Source of the DNA: Glycocaulis alkaliphilus
GTDB lineage: Bacteria > Pseudomonadota > Alphaproteobacteria > Caulobacterales > Maricaulaceae
Direction of reading: 5' to 3'
DNA length: 64,000 nucleotides
NCBI RefSeq assembly: GCF_004000605.1
Contig: NZ_CP018911.1
Location: 2,046,001-2,110,000 of the forward strand
In this document: positions 43,135 through 54,235 of the stretch, piece after piece
Layout: every line of letters starts with the position of its first letter
How positions within the stretch are numbered: position 1 is the first letter of the stretch
Position numbers and translations under genes: made by a program
The notes under the pieces: model-generated
The model's input: the letters and a program-made list of their open reading frames with translations, nothing else
Told to the model about the DNA's origin: nothing
The model's database searches: none

Positions 43135-44916
43135 TTATTCAAATGCGATCTCTATCGAGATCTCGTTGTTGCCCTCGAAGGCCCAAGACAGGGTAGTAAC
43201 CGGCACCGCGTTATTTCTCTCCTGCGCCCACCCGCAAAGCGGCGATCGCTCACCATTACAGGTTGAAAACAACAAATTCTGCGCCGACTGGAAATTCAGC
43301 GTCATCGTACGGTCAGTCTCAGGGTCCGTCACCGACACAAGTTGGTTATCGACAACTACTTCAAGATCACCTGGAAAATGAAAGCGACCCTCCCACTCAC
43401 CCGGCGCTTCCGACGAAAGCGCGTCGGTCATCCGGATCGCGGAAAAATCGTTATCGACATGGATTGTCCGAGTAAACGCCGCAGGCTCTTCAAACCGCTC
43501 CGAAAACGCCTCCAGCCGATAGCCGGACCGGCCAGAACTACTGTCTGTAATCTCCACCGCCAGCTCAGGCGCAGAGTGTTCATCGAGATACCCGCCATTC
43601 AGCGTGTAGGTGTTATGTGCAAACGCACTGCGAAGATATCGTGTCATCCCGCCCCTTTGCGTAGAGTGCTGCCCTCCCTCAGTGATCCACATCCGGCCGT
43701 GATTAAAGAGCAAAACTGAAAGCTCATCGGCATGGCGCTTGCGCGCAGGGAAGTTGTGAGAAGCAGTCAGATGCAGATACAGTCCGTCCGGGTGATCGCC
43801 CCGGATAACCGCATGGCCGTAGCCATGGAAAATGGTTATCGAGCGCTCTAGCGCTTGAAGGCGCCGACCGATTTCAGCTCTTCTTGCGACAGAACTCGCA
43901 ATTGTCCGCCTGCCCGACCTGCCTATCCGCGGGATAGAAAAGTCTGGCAATGCAGTATCAATTAGAAAGCTACGGCTAGAGTGATAATTGTTAATAAAAT
44001 TCTGAGGGTTGAACCCCGCCTGCCGATCAACCAACCTCTCGGTACTGCTCATTAATGAAACCATATAATGAACATAACCCGGCGCGTGTTCGGCCCAGAT
44101 ACCTTCTTCGGTGAACATACGGCGGGCCGCCAGCTCCAGACGGCTTTCGGCCAGCTCCAGCATTTCACCAGCCCGCGGATGCTGGGGCAGAGACAAGGCT
44201 GTCGCCGCCAGCAACATGTCCTGACGAATGCCATGGTTGCCCGGTGAGTACACGTTCGGCTCGTCCAGCAGATAGGTCGCGCCAGCATCGATCAGGTAGA
44301 GAAGCGTGGTCAGGGTGAGCTCGTCATGCGGACCATGGGCGCGCATATAGTTGAGCGTGTGCAGCAGGTTGGACTGCCGCTTCATCACCGTGCCCTCGTG
44401 CCAGGCACGCGGATTGACGTCGCGGTTGTGCGCCGCGCAGTGCCCCCAGTTGAGGATCAGCCGCATCAGGGCCTGTTCAACATCCTCATCCTGTTGCTCT
44501 TCATGCTGGGCAAACAGCGTACCGACCGCCGTGAATCCATGAAGCTGAGTAGACACATAGGTGTGGTTATTTTGGGACCAGTCCACCGCGTCTAAAACAA
44601 CAACATCGCCACGTCGATCGACAAAGATGCGCCCTTCTCGGATAAGCTCCACCTGACGGTCGGTGCTTGACGTGAAATGTGGAACCCTGACTACCGGACC
44701 ATCCAGAACAGCCTGCTGGGCCTCGGGCGAAAACAGCGCCTCGTAATACGCCGAACCTTCAGCCAGATGTTCTGCAGCCCAGTCCGCTGGAATGATCCGC
44801 TCGGCCGGTTCCTCACAAGTCGCGTACTGAACCGTGGCAGATGGCGGCGGTGACGGTTCCGTGCAAGCAGCGAGCGCGGCAAGCGCAGCGAGCGAGAAGA
44901 GAAGACTAAAGCGCAT
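43135..44916 (-). CDS. heparinase II/III-like lipoprotein, copy 2
   Basis: About 593 residues with the same layout as its downstream neighbour: lipoprotein signal, toroid with GNHG, EHAPGYVHY, and a C-terminal domain with RKRHADELSVLLFNHG and RSAFAHNTYTLNGG. It is transcribed first; copy 1 begins 77 bases after its stop, with no terminator seen. The part encoding residues ~275-350 (about 43870-44090) is visibly AT-richer than everything around it, with an AATTGTTAATAAAATT patch. The upstream ~80 bases are also shared with copy 1. Likely outer-membrane or periplasmic polysaccharide lyase; substrate unknown. Confidence 0.85.
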   Translation of the reverse strand: MRFSLLFSLAALAALAACTEPSPPPSATVQYATCEEPAERIIPADWAAEHLAEGSAYYEALFSPEAQQAVLDGPVVRVPHFTSSTDRQVELIREGRIFVDRRGDVVVLDAVDWSQNNHTYVSTQLHGFTAVGTLFAQHEEQQDEDVEQALMRLILNWGHCAAHNRDVNPRAWHEGTVMKRQSNLLHTLNYMRAHGPHDELTLTTLLYLIDAGATYLLDEPNVYSPGNHGIRQDMLLAATALSLPQHPRAGEMLELAESRLELAARRMFTEEGIWAEHAPGYVHYMVSLMSSTERLVDRQAGFNPQNFINNYHSSRSFLIDTALPDFSIPRIGRSGRRTIASSVARRAEIGRRLQALERSITIFHGYGHAVIRGDHPDGLYLHLTASHNFPARKRHADELSVLLFNHGRMWITEGGQHSTQRGGMTRYLRSAFAHNTYTLNGGYLDEHSAPELAVEITDSSSGRSGYRLEAFSERFEEPAAFTRTIHVDNDFSAIRMTDALSSEAPGEWEGRFHFPGDLEVVVDNQLVSVTDPETDRTMTLNFQSAQNLLFSTCNGERSPLCGWAQERNNAVPVTTLSWAFEGNNEISIEIAFE

Positions 44917-44998
44917 CTGGATCCCCTTTTCCCTGATGCCTAGCATCCCCAGCTCTCCGGGCAACCCCTGCCGGGGGCGGGTTGCAAGCGTCCAACCC

Positions 44999-45757
44999 CT
45001 AATCCCTCACCACCCTGGCCTTCCCTCTCCCGATGGTCAGCGCCTTGATGGCGCCGCGGAAAGTGCGCACTTCCTGCTCGGTCAGGCCCGCACGGGCGAA
45101 GATATTGCGCAGATTCTGCGTCATCAGCGGCTTTTTCTCCAGCGGGAAGAAGAAGCCCGCTCGCTCCAGCTCGTCCTCGAAATGCTCATACATGCGGTGG
45201 AGCGCCACCGCGTCTGCGGCCTCTTCCAGCGGCTTGAACTCTTGCGGCGGCGGATCGCCTGCGCGCCATTCATGGGCCAGCACGCCCACCGCCATGGCGA
45301 GGTTCAGCGAGGCAAAGCCGGGATCCACCGGCAGGGTGAGGATCGCGCGCGAGCGGGCAACCAGCTCGTTGGGAAGCCCCGATTTTTCTGCCCCGAAGAG
45401 GAAGCCCGGCTTCTGGCCTGCCGCGATCAGCCCCCTCGCCTCGGCCATCGCCTCGCGCGCGGTCATTACAGGTTTCACCATGCCGCGCGGGCGCGCCGTT
45501 GTGGCGTACAGCACCGTGCAGCCCTCCAGCGCATCATCCAGATCATCACTGACGCGCGCAGACGCATAGAGGGGCGAGCCGGCGCTCATCGCCTCGGCGC
45601 GCTCATTGGGCCAGCCATCGCGCGGGGCATGGATTCGCAGATCATCAAGACCGAAATTGGCCATCACCCGCATCGCCGCGCCGATATTCTCGCCCATTTG
45701 CGGATTGACCAGCACAAAAGCGGGGCCGGGCACGCCTGCGCCGTCACTTGATGACAT
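44999..45757 (-). CDS. trmJ: tRNA (cytidine/uridine-2'-O-)-methyltransferase TrmJ
   Basis: 252 residues. A SPOUT methyltransferase that 2'-O-methylates position 32 of tRNA. FVLVNPQMGENIGAAMRVMANFG is motif 1, GFLFGAEKSGLPNELVARS motif 2 (FGxExxGL), and LPVDPGFASLNLAMAVGVLAHEW motif 3 with the AdoMet knot. The C-terminal ~70 residues (FFFPLEKKPLMTQNLRNIF) match the TrmJ extension. It is divergent from icd. Confidence 0.94.
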   Translation of the reverse strand: MSSSDGAGVPGPAFVLVNPQMGENIGAAMRVMANFGLDDLRIHAPRDGWPNERAEAMSAGSPLYASARVSDDLDDALEGCTVLYATTARPRGMVKPVMTAREAMAEARGLIAAGQKPGFLFGAEKSGLPNELVARSRAILTLPVDPGFASLNLAMAVGVLAHEWRAGDPPPQEFKPLEEAADAVALHRMYEHFEDELERAGFFFPLEKKPLMTQNLRNIFARAGLTEQEVRTFRGAIKALTIGRGKARVVRD

Positions 45758-45865
45758 ACCTGCCCTTTCTTAAACGGGTGGGCGATGCTAGATGACCGCC
45801 CGAACCAGTAAGGCCCACCTCTAGCGCGTCCCTTCGCGCGCCCTCAAGAGAAGAGCACACCGCAC

Positions 45866-47083
45866 ATGGCAAAGATCAAAGTCGATACCCCCGTTGTTGA
45901 GCTTGATGGCGATGAGATGACCCGGATCATCTGGGATCTCATCAAGCAGAAGCTGATCCTGCCCTATCTCGACATTGATCTGAAATACTACGACCTCTCC
46001 ATCCAGAAGCGCGACGAGACCGATGACCAGATCACGGTCGAAGCCGCCGAGGCGATCAAGCATTACGGCGTCGGCGTGAAATGCGCCACGATCACCCCGG
46101 ACGAGCAGCGCGTGGAAGAGTTCGGCCTGAAGAAGATGTGGCGCTCGCCCAACGGCACGATCCGCAACATCCTTGGCGGCGTGGTGTTCCGCGAACCCAT
46201 CGTCATCAAGAACGTGCCCCGCCTTGTGCCGGGCTGGACCAAGCCGATCGTCATCGGCCGTCACGCCTTTGGCGACCAGTACCGCGCCACCGACATGCTG
46301 GTGAAGGGTCCGGGCAAGCTGACCATGACCTTCACGCCGGAAGACGGCAGCGAACCGGTCACCCACGAGATCTTCAACTTCCCCAGCGCCGGCGTTGCGA
46401 TGGGCATGTACAATCTCGACGACTCGATCCGCGATTTCGCCCGCGCCTGCCTGCGCTATGGCCTCGATCGCGGCTGGCCGGTCTACCTGTCGACCAAGAA
46501 CACGATCATGAAAGCCTATGACGGGCGCTTCAAGGACATCTTCGAAGAGATCTACCAGGCCGAGTTCAAGGCCGATTTCGACGCCAAGAAGATCACCTAC
46601 GAGCACCGCCTGATCGACGACATGGTGGCCGCGGCGATGAAATGGTCCGGCGGTTATGTCTGGGCGTGCAAGAACTATGATGGCGACGTGCAGTCCGACA
46701 CGGTGGCACAGGGCTTTGGCTCGCTCGGCCTGATGACCTCGGTGCTGATGACGCCGGACGGCAAGACGGTGGAAGCCGAAGCCGCCCACGGCACCGTCAC
46801 CCGCCACTACCGCCAGCACCAGCGCGGCGAGCAGACCTCCACCAACTCCATCGCCTCGATCTACGCCTGGACGCGCGGCCTCTATCACCGCGGCAAGATG
46901 GACGGCAATCAGGCCGTTATCGACTTTGCCGAGAAGCTCGAGCTTACCGTCACCAAGACGGTCGAGAGCGGCTACATGACGAAAGACCTCGCGCTTCTGG
47001 TCGGCGACCAGCAGGGCTGGCTCTCCACCGAAGGCTTCCTGGACAAGCTGGGTGAGCGCTTCGAGCAGGCAATGAAGAACTAG
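45866..47083 (+). CDS. icd: NADP-dependent isocitrate dehydrogenase
   Basis: 405 residues, of the dimeric type shared with eukaryotes. It converts isocitrate to 2-oxoglutarate with CO2 release. [40 protein letters not shown] (substrate Ser/Asn/Arg), [14 protein letters not shown] and [15 protein letters not shown] are all characteristic. [14 protein letters not shown] is typical as well. It competes for isocitrate with the isocitrate lyase encoded 6 kb away. A strong terminator follows. Confidence 0.97.
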   Translation: MAKIKVDTPVVELDGDEMTRIIWDLIKQKLILPYLDIDLKYYDLSIQKRDETDDQITVEAAEAIKHYGVGVKCATITPDEQRVEEFGLKKMWRSPNGTIRNILGGVVFREPIVIKNVPRLVPGWTKPIVIGRHAFGDQYRATDMLVKGPGKLTMTFTPEDGSEPVTHEIFNFPSAGVAMGMYNLDDSIRDFARACLRYGLDRGWPVYLSTKNTIMKAYDGRFKDIFEEIYQAEFKADFDAKKITYEHRLIDDMVAAAMKWSGGYVWACKNYDGDVQSDTVAQGFGSLGLMTSVLMTPDGKTVEAEAAHGTVTRHYRQHQRGEQTSTNSIASIYAWTRGLYHRGKMDGNQAVIDFAEKLELTVTKTVESGYMTKDLALLVGDQQGWLSTEGFLDKLGERFEQAMKN

Positions 47084-47106
47084 GCTTTACCGCCTGACGT
47101 CATTTG

Positions 47107-47138
47107 AAAAGCCCCGCCGGAAATGGCGGGGCTTTTTT
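47107..47138 (+). terminator. intrinsic terminator of icd
   Basis: AAAAGCCCCGCC and GGCGGGGCTTTT pair around GGAAAT, followed by a T run; 24 bases past the icd stop. Confidence 0.9.
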
Positions 47139-47167
47139 GTTGTATTGGCGGGCTGGAGGCTACCCCC

Positions 47168-47252
47168 TCGTCATTCCGGCGAAAGCCGGAACCCAGTCTT
47201 TTTGAGAAACGCTGGGTTCCAGATAAGCGCTGACGCGCTTTCTGGAATGACG
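47168..47252. repeat. palindromic repeat D
   Basis: CGTCATTCCGGCGAAAGCCG and GAACCCAG at the left mirror CTGGGTTCCAG and TCTGGAATGACG at the right. Confidence 0.8.
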
Positions 47253-47354
47253 ATGTAGGGGGCGCGCGAGCCAAATTGGCCTGACTTGTCCGAATACCTA
47301 TCAACCGGGGGGCTGCCCCCGAGCTGGGAGCCATGAGGTGGCGACGCGAGCCCC

Positions 47355-47669
47355 CTACCCCCCGAACGCCTCCTCGCACGGCGCAAAGCGTTCCTCCAGC
47401 GCGGCCACATCATCGGCGAGGATATGTTCCTGATTGACCGGAAAGAGCGCGTCCTGGACCGACATGATGTATTCGCGGCTGGTGCGGCCATCAGCGACGG
47501 CCTGATCCAGCCATTCTGCCGTTTCCATCATCAGGTTTTCAGCAAACTGCGTATCGGCGAGATATTGCGTCATGATACCGGCCTGCGCGTTGCAATAGAT
47601 ATTGAGATCCACCTCGTTCAGCTCCGTCGCAGGGGTCAGGGCAAGGCTGGCGGCAATAAGGGCGATCAT
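47355..47669 (-). CDS. small hypothetical exported protein
   Basis: 104 residues. MIALIAASLALTPATE is a short signal peptide. The mature part is helical and acidic, with two cysteines (NIYCNAQAG, FAPCEEAF). Not recognised. ATG at 47669 has AGGAGA eight bases before it; codons further upstream are probably not translated. Confidence 0.65.
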   Translation of the reverse strand: MIALIAASLALTPATELNEVDLNIYCNAQAGIMTQYLADTQFAENLMMETAEWLDQAVADGRTSREYIMSVQDALFPVNQEHILADDVAALEERFAPCEEAFGG

Positions 47670-47793
47670 GGCGGGTCTCCTGTCATGAATATGTGCCCGA
47701 GCCTGCGCCGGGCCAACGCGCCTGCCAACTGACAAACCGTGTCAGCGCCACCCCTGCCTTGCCAAGCCCGGCAAATGGCGTATGCGTGGGGCC

Positions 47794-48771
47794 ATGAGCG
47801 AGATTGCTGACCGCCTTATTTCCGGAGACCGCGCCGCGCTGGCGCGCGCCATCACGCTGGCTGAATCCACCCGCGCCGACCACCAGCAAGAGGCGCGCGC
47901 GCTGCTGACGCAGGTGATGGATCATACCGGCGGGGCGGTACGTATCGGGCTGACGGGCGTGCCGGGCGTTGGCAAGTCCACCCTGATCGAGGCGTTTGGC
48001 ACCTTCCTCACCCGTCAGGACCACAAGGTGGCCGTGCTGGCGGTGGACCCGTCCTCCACGCGCACCAGAGGCTCCATTCTGGGCGACAAGACGCGCATGG
48101 GGGCGCTGGCGACCGACCCCAACGCCTTCATCCGCCCCTCCCCTTCAGCCGGCACGCTGGGCGGGGTGACGCGCAAGACGCGCGAGAGCCTGCTCCTGTG
48201 CGAGGCGGCAGGGTTTGATGTCGTCATCATCGAGACGGTGGGCGTTGGCCAGTCAGAGACCGAGATTGCGGGCATGGTGGACGTGTTCGTCGCCCTGATG
48301 CTGCCGGGCGCGGGCGATGAGCTGCAGGGCATCAAGAAGGGCCTGCTGGAGCACGCCGAGATATTGTTCGTGAACAAGGCCGATGGCGAGAACGAGAAGC
48401 GGGCGAAACGCGCCGCGCGCGATCTGGAAGCCGCACTGCACCTCTTCACGCCGACCAATCCGCACTGGCAGCCCAAAGTGCTGACGGGCTCAGCGCTGGA
48501 GGGGCAGGGTATCGACGCGTTGTGGGAGGCCATCACAGCTCACCGCAATGCCATGCAGGGCGCGGGCGCGTTTGAGGCCCGGCGGCGCGAGCAGCAGGTC
48601 GGCTGGATGCGGGCCATGGTGGAAGCGATGGTGCTGGAGCGCTTTCACGCGAGCCCGGCTGTACGCAGCGCTTTGCCCGGTCTGGAAAGCGATGTGGCCA
48701 GCGGCACCCTGCCCGCCAGCGAAGCGGCAGAGCGCCTGACCGCGCTGTGGAACAAGGCCCGGCTGGACTAA
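47794..48771 (+). CDS. meaB: methylmalonyl-CoA mutase-associated GTPase
   Basis: About 325 residues. MeaB is a G3E-family GTPase that loads and protects the B12 cofactor of methylmalonyl-CoA mutase. The P-loop is GVPGVGKSTLIEAFG, the Mg-binding region VDPSSTRTRGSILGDKTRM, and switch/Walker B IIETVGVGQSETEI. NKAD is the guanine-specificity motif. ATG at 47794 is preferred; another ATG lies at 47782. The mutase genes are not in the window. Its stop overlaps that of the convergent HhH gene. Confidence 0.95.
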   Translation: MSEIADRLISGDRAALARAITLAESTRADHQQEARALLTQVMDHTGGAVRIGLTGVPGVGKSTLIEAFGTFLTRQDHKVAVLAVDPSSTRTRGSILGDKTRMGALATDPNAFIRPSPSAGTLGGVTRKTRESLLLCEAAGFDVVIIETVGVGQSETEIAGMVDVFVALMLPGAGDELQGIKKGLLEHAEILFVNKADGENEKRAKRAARDLEAALHLFTPTNPHWQPKVLTGSALEGQGIDALWEAITAHRNAMQGAGAFEARRREQQVGWMRAMVEAMVLERFHASPAVRSALPGLESDVASGTLPASEAAERLTALWNKARLD

Positions 48772-49220
48772 TTCTCCGCCAGTGCCTTCGCCTGCCCGAC
48801 CCAGTCATCGCGCACGATACGCCCGCGTGCATTCAGAAGCGCGTCATACTTCTCGATATCGGCGGCGCTCCACGCGGCGACCTGGCGGAAGTGGAACACG
48901 CCCGCCTCGGTCAGCGTGCTTTCGGCTTTCGGTCCCAGTCCCTTGATGCGGGTCAGGTCATCCGGCCCTGCACTGGCGTCCGCGCCCGTCTTGGCCGCTT
49001 CGGGAGCGGGCTTCACCGTTTCCGCCCTGGCCGGCTCTGGCGATGGCGCAGGCTGTGCCGGTTCGGCGGCCGGTGCAGAAGCAGCGGCGGCGGGCTTTTC
49101 ACGCGGCGGGAGGCGCAGCGTGCCTTCGGGACGCGCGCCGCGCAGTATCCAGCCAATCACCCCGCCCAGCAGCGCCGAGAGCGCCAGCAAGACCCACATA
49201 TGCCACATCAGCCACATCAT
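48768..49220 (-). CDS. membrane-anchored helix-hairpin-helix protein
   Basis: 150 residues. One N-terminal helix (MWVLLALSALLGGVIGWIL), then ~45 residues rich in Pro, Ala and Glu, then a C-terminal domain beginning DDLTRIKGLGPKAESTLTEA and VFHFRQVAAWSAADIEKYD. The IKGLGPKxExxL motif is a helix-hairpin-helix; the same module is often appended to NuoE-like proteins and ribosomal L21-type fusions in alphaproteobacteria (from memory). Role unknown. It follows a membrane protein gene by 12 bases. Confidence 0.8.
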   Translation of the reverse strand: MMWLMWHMWVLLALSALLGGVIGWILRGARPEGTLRLPPREKPAAAASAPAAEPAQPAPSPEPARAETVKPAPEAAKTGADASAGPDDLTRIKGLGPKAESTLTEAGVFHFRQVAAWSAADIEKYDALLNARGRIVRDDWVGQAKALAEN

Positions 49221-49232
49221 TACGGTTCGATC

Positions 49233-50279
49233 CTAACTTGCTTCGGACACGTCTTCAGCGCCGCCACGCGCAATCACTTCCAGCGTGACCCCCGTCTCCC
49301 CGGCCGGGCCGCTGGCGCGTACCATCAGGCGCAGCGGATCGGCCCCGCCCGCAATCAGCGGTGACATCAGGGCTTCAGCAATGGCGGTTCCTGAGCGTGA
49401 TGGCGTCGTGATCACAAGCTCGCCGCGCTGGCAGCGCGAAAAGGCAGACCCCGCCTCTGCCAGCGCATCCACGGCATCTGGCGAGATCGGCAGGCGCGCC
49501 TCCAGCGCACTGCCATCCGGCCCCAGTGCAGCCTGCACCAGAAGGTCACACAGCGCGACAGACCGCAGAGGCGCAGCAAAAACGGTATTGCCCGCGCGCA
49601 CATGGGCGGCTGAGCCAAAGGGTGGCGGGGGCGACATCATTCCACCGGCAACGCTCTCGCCTGTCTGGATGCTGCCAGCAAACCCGGCAAGCGCAAGCCC
49701 CTCATCAAGCAGGAAGGCCGTGCCCTCCTCCAGCCGCACCAACTCGCCCAGAAGCAGACGCACAGCCGCTTCCCAGCCATCGGGCATCTGGCCTGCAGAC
49801 TCTTCAAGAAACACATCTGCATCCGCTATCAGCACACGGGCGATTTCCTCGACGCGGGAGGCCGCACCGGGATCGGGCGCAAAGCCGCGAACCACCAGCG
49901 CGTTGCGGTCCAGATCCGCACGCAGGGCAAGGCCAGCTTCCGGCAAGGCAAGGCGTGTCTCGTCCACCACGCGCGTGACACCGCCCGCAACAGCGCCGCC
50001 CGCCCAGTCGGCCTGACGCACCGCCCTTACCGCGCGGGCGCGGGCATCTTCCGAAGGGGCATAGCCTGAGATGATGGCGCGCTGGCCGCGCATCTCCACA
50101 ACCGCCCATCCCTGCTCGCCCACGCGCTCCAGCCCGGCCTCTGCGGCAGCGCCAAGACGCGCCTCCATGGCCCGCGCCGACCAAGGCGAAAGATACACCG
50201 CCCATATCCCGAACAGGATGAAAACACCTGCGGCAATCAGCAGGCCACGATGACGAATCAGAGGGGCGAAACGGTTCAT
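49233..50279 (-). CDS. membrane-anchored BON-like domain protein
   Basis: About 348 residues. A single helix (LLIAAGVFILFGIWAVYLSP) after a short basic cytoplasmic tail is followed by two BON-like units: AVVEMRGQRAIISGYAPSED with a later ALRADLDRNALVVRGFAPDP. The rest has Ala/Gly-rich alternating sequence without a named domain. Resembles OmpA-family proteins lacking the peptidoglycan-binding end, but I am not certain. ATG at 50279 is preferred over an upstream GTG at 50288. It probably forms an operon with the HhH protein gene. Confidence 0.7.
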   Translation of the reverse strand: MNRFAPLIRHRGLLIAAGVFILFGIWAVYLSPWSARAMEARLGAAAEAGLERVGEQGWAVVEMRGQRAIISGYAPSEDARARAVRAVRQADWAGGAVAGGVTRVVDETRLALPEAGLALRADLDRNALVVRGFAPDPGAASRVEEIARVLIADADVFLEESAGQMPDGWEAAVRLLLGELVRLEEGTAFLLDEGLALAGFAGSIQTGESVAGGMMSPPPPFGSAAHVRAGNTVFAAPLRSVALCDLLVQAALGPDGSALEARLPISPDAVDALAEAGSAFSRCQRGELVITTPSRSGTAIAEALMSPLIAGGADPLRLMVRASGPAGETGVTLEVIARGGAEDVSEAS

Positions 50280-50340
50280 GTCCGCCACTCTAGCGCGAAT
50301 TGTTTGCGGGTTTTAGGGGGAAAGCGGAACTGAAAGCCCG

Positions 50341-51948
<1,608 letters not shown>

Positions 51949-51966
51949 GTGAATGTCCTTTTTTAC

Positions 51967-52160
51967 GCGTTTTCCCGGCGCAAGCCGGGATCCAGTCTTT
52001 TTAGTGATGCTCCGCACATCCGTGCGTCGCTCCTCGCCCCTTCGAGACGCCGCCTGCGGCGGCTCCTCAGGGTGAGGTGCCTCGGGCGCAAGGCCCGTCC
52101 CCGGCTTGATCGGGGATCGCGCTTGCGGGCCGCTTCGCGGCCCGGGAAGCCGGGTCCCAG
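51967..52160. repeat. mixed fragments of repeats D and C
   Basis: CCCGGCGCAAGCCGGGATCCAG (51972) followed by TCTTTTT resembles half of repeat D; CCCCTTCGAGACGCCGCC with CTCCTCAGGGTGAGG (52038-52078) resembles half of repeat C; CCCGGCTTGATCGGGGATCG and GGGCCGCTTCGCGGCCC add further hairpins. It fills the gap between aceB and the RraA-like gene. Confidence 0.6.
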
Positions 52161-52161
52161 A

Positions 52162-52641
52162 TCAGATTTCCAACTTCCCCGCCGATACCACAACCCCGTC
52201 GCGGTCAGCATAAAGCCAGTCTCCGGGTGCGAAGGTCACGCCAGCAAAGCTGACAGAGATGCCGCGCGTGCCGAGGCTTCGCTTGTCGGTTTTACGCGGG
52301 ATGAGGCCGAGGGCCAGCACGCCCAGCTGTTCGGCCTCCAGCTCGTGCGCATCGCGCGCCGCGCCATGGACCAGAATGCCGGCCCAGCCATTGGCCGCCG
52401 CAAGCTTTGCAAGGTCTCCGCCGACCATGGACCGGCGAAGGCTCGCCCCGCCATCGATGACCAGCACCCGGCCCTCGCCCGGCTCCGACAGAGCTTCGCG
52501 CACCCGCGAATTATCTTCATAGGCCAGAATGGTCTCGATAGGGCCATGAAACACCTGCCGCCCGCCATAATGGGTGAAGAGCGGCGCCAGCACGCGCACC
52601 TTGTCCGGGTAGGTGTCGCAGAGGTCTGCGGTGTGGGGCAT
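52162..52641 (-). CDS. RraA-family protein
   Basis: 159 residues, the length of E. coli RraA. GGDLAKLAAANGWAGILVHG followed by AARDAHEL is the family core; VLVIDGGASLRRSMVG precedes it, and PGDWLYADRDGVVV is near the end. Members either inhibit RNase E or act as 4-hydroxy-4-methyl-2-oxoglutarate/oxaloacetate aldolases; the conserved Arg-Asp fits both. The position between aceB and aceA makes a metabolic role plausible, but this is inference. ATG at 52641 starts the alignable sequence. Confidence 0.85.
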   Translation of the reverse strand: MPHTADLCDTYPDKVRVLAPLFTHYGGRQVFHGPIETILAYEDNSRVREALSEPGEGRVLVIDGGASLRRSMVGGDLAKLAAANGWAGILVHGAARDAHELEAEQLGVLALGLIPRKTDKRSLGTRGISVSFAGVTFAPGDWLYADRDGVVVSAGKLEI

Positions 52642-52731
52642 GGGTTTTGTCCCTCGTCCTTCGAGCACCACGTGTCCGATGGATGAGGGGCGCATCAAGC
52701 ATTCCCCCGTCCTTCCAGACACAACTCTCAG

Positions 52732-52827
52732 CGTCATTCCGGAAAGCGCGTCAGCGCTTATCCGGAACCCAGAGATCATCAAAAACGCTGGGTTCCGGGT
52801 CTACGCTGCGCTTCGCCCGGAATGACG
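52732..52827. repeat. palindromic repeat D
   Basis: CGTCATTCCGGAAAGCGCGT and ATCCGGAACCCAGAG at the left mirror CTGGGTTCCGGGT and CCCGGAATGACG at the right. A short repeat C fragment (CCCTCGTCCTTCGAGC) lies near 52651. Confidence 0.8.
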
Positions 52828-52842
52828 CATAAGAGGTGCGAA

Positions 52843-54138
52843 TTACTCCGCCGCGCTCGCCTTGAACTGGGCGGTTTCGGTGCTTTCGCCCATGGCGGTC
52901 GTGGAGGCATTGCCGCCCGACAGGGTGAGGTTCACCTTGTCGAAATAGCCGGTACCCACTTCGCGCTGGTGGCGCGTGGCGGTGTAGCCATCCTTCTCGG
53001 CCCCGAACTCGGCCTGTTGCAGCTCTGAATAGGCGCCCATGCCCCGGTCGCGATAGCCGCGCGCCAGCTCGAACATGCCGTAATTGAGCTGGTGGAAGCC
53101 AGCCAGCGTGACGAACTGGAACTTGTAGCCCATCGCGCCCAGCTCGCGCTGGTAGGTCTCGATGGTGGCCTTGTCCAGATTGGCTTCCCAGTTGAAGGAA
53201 GGCGAGCAGTTATAGGCCATCATCTTGCCCGGATAGGCTTTCTGGATGGCTTCGGCAAAGCGCTTGGCCTCTTCCAGATTCGGCTTGGAGGTCTCCCACC
53301 ACAGGAGGTCAGCCACTTTCGCGTAGGCAAGGCCGCGCTTGATGCAGTGCTCCACGCCAACGCCGCTTTTCAGGCGGAAGAAGCCTTCGGCCGTGCGGCC
53401 CGCGTCGAAATCGATAAACTCGTGATCGCGCTCGTCAATATCGGAGTTGATGAGCGTGGCTGATTCCGCGTCCGTGCGCGCGACGGTGATGGTCGGCACG
53501 CCCATGATGTCAGCGGCCAGACGCGCGGCATTGAGATTGCGCTCATGCTGGCTGGTCGGGATCAGCACCTTGCCGCCCAGATGCCCGCACTTCTTCTCGG
53601 CTGCCACCTGGTCTTCAAAGTGGACGCCAGCAGCGCCCGCCTCGATGAAGGCCTTCATGATCTCAAAGCAGTTCAGCGTGCCGCCAAAGCCGGCTTCGGC
53701 ATCGGCCACGATGGGGGCAAACCAGTCACGGCTCGCCTTGCCGGTCTCGGCCACTTCGATCTGGTCGGCGCGCTGGAGCGTGCGGTTGATCTTGCGGGCG
53801 AGCTCCGGCGCGGAATTGGCCGGATAGAGCGACTGGTCGGGATACATCGCGCCTGCGGTGTTGGCGTCGGCGGCAACCTGCCAGCCGGAGAGGTAGATGG
53901 CTTTCAGGCCAGCACGCACCATCTGCATGGCCTGATTGCCCGACAGGGCGCCCAGCGCATTGATGTAAGGCTCGCTGTTGAGCAGCTGCCAGAGGCGGGC
54001 CGCGCCGCGCTCGGCGAGCGTATGGCTGATCTGCACGGAACCGCGCAGCTTGATCACCTCTTCAGCGGTGTAATTGCGCTCAATGCCGTCAAAACGGCCC
54101 GGTGCGGCGGCGGGGACGAGATCGTAAAATGTGGTCAT
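52843..54138 (-). CDS. aceA: isocitrate lyase
   Basis: About 431 residues. It splits isocitrate into succinate and glyoxylate. The active-site loop [13 protein letters not shown] is exact; [20 protein letters not shown] and [15 protein letters not shown] are typical. GAGGAGG precedes ATG 54138. A divergent ScfR/RamB-type regulator begins 136 bases upstream, so the intergenic region should be acyl-CoA-responsive, as in other bacteria where this regulator family controls isocitrate lyase. Confidence 0.97.
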   Translation of the reverse strand: MTTFYDLVPAAAPGRFDGIERNYTAEEVIKLRGSVQISHTLAERGAARLWQLLNSEPYINALGALSGNQAMQMVRAGLKAIYLSGWQVAADANTAGAMYPDQSLYPANSAPELARKINRTLQRADQIEVAETGKASRDWFAPIVADAEAGFGGTLNCFEIMKAFIEAGAAGVHFEDQVAAEKKCGHLGGKVLIPTSQHERNLNAARLAADIMGVPTITVARTDAESATLINSDIDERDHEFIDFDAGRTAEGFFRLKSGVGVEHCIKRGLAYAKVADLLWWETSKPNLEEAKRFAEAIQKAYPGKMMAYNCSPSFNWEANLDKATIETYQRELGAMGYKFQFVTLAGFHQLNYGMFELARGYRDRGMGAYSELQQAEFGAEKDGYTATRHQREVGTGYFDKVNLTLSGGNASTTAMGESTETAQFKASAAE

Positions 54139-54235
54139 GGCAGACCTCCTCAAGCTAAAACTTGTAGGTTTCATACACCCAGCGGGCGCGAACGGCACAT
54201 ATGACCGCATATAAAAGCGGAATGCGTGTCGCATA

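Noticed and set aside
41267-44916. Tandem heparinase genes as an assembly duplication
   Set aside because: The 3' halves differ extensively and both frames are intact, so two real genes exist; only the 5' halves are nearly identical.
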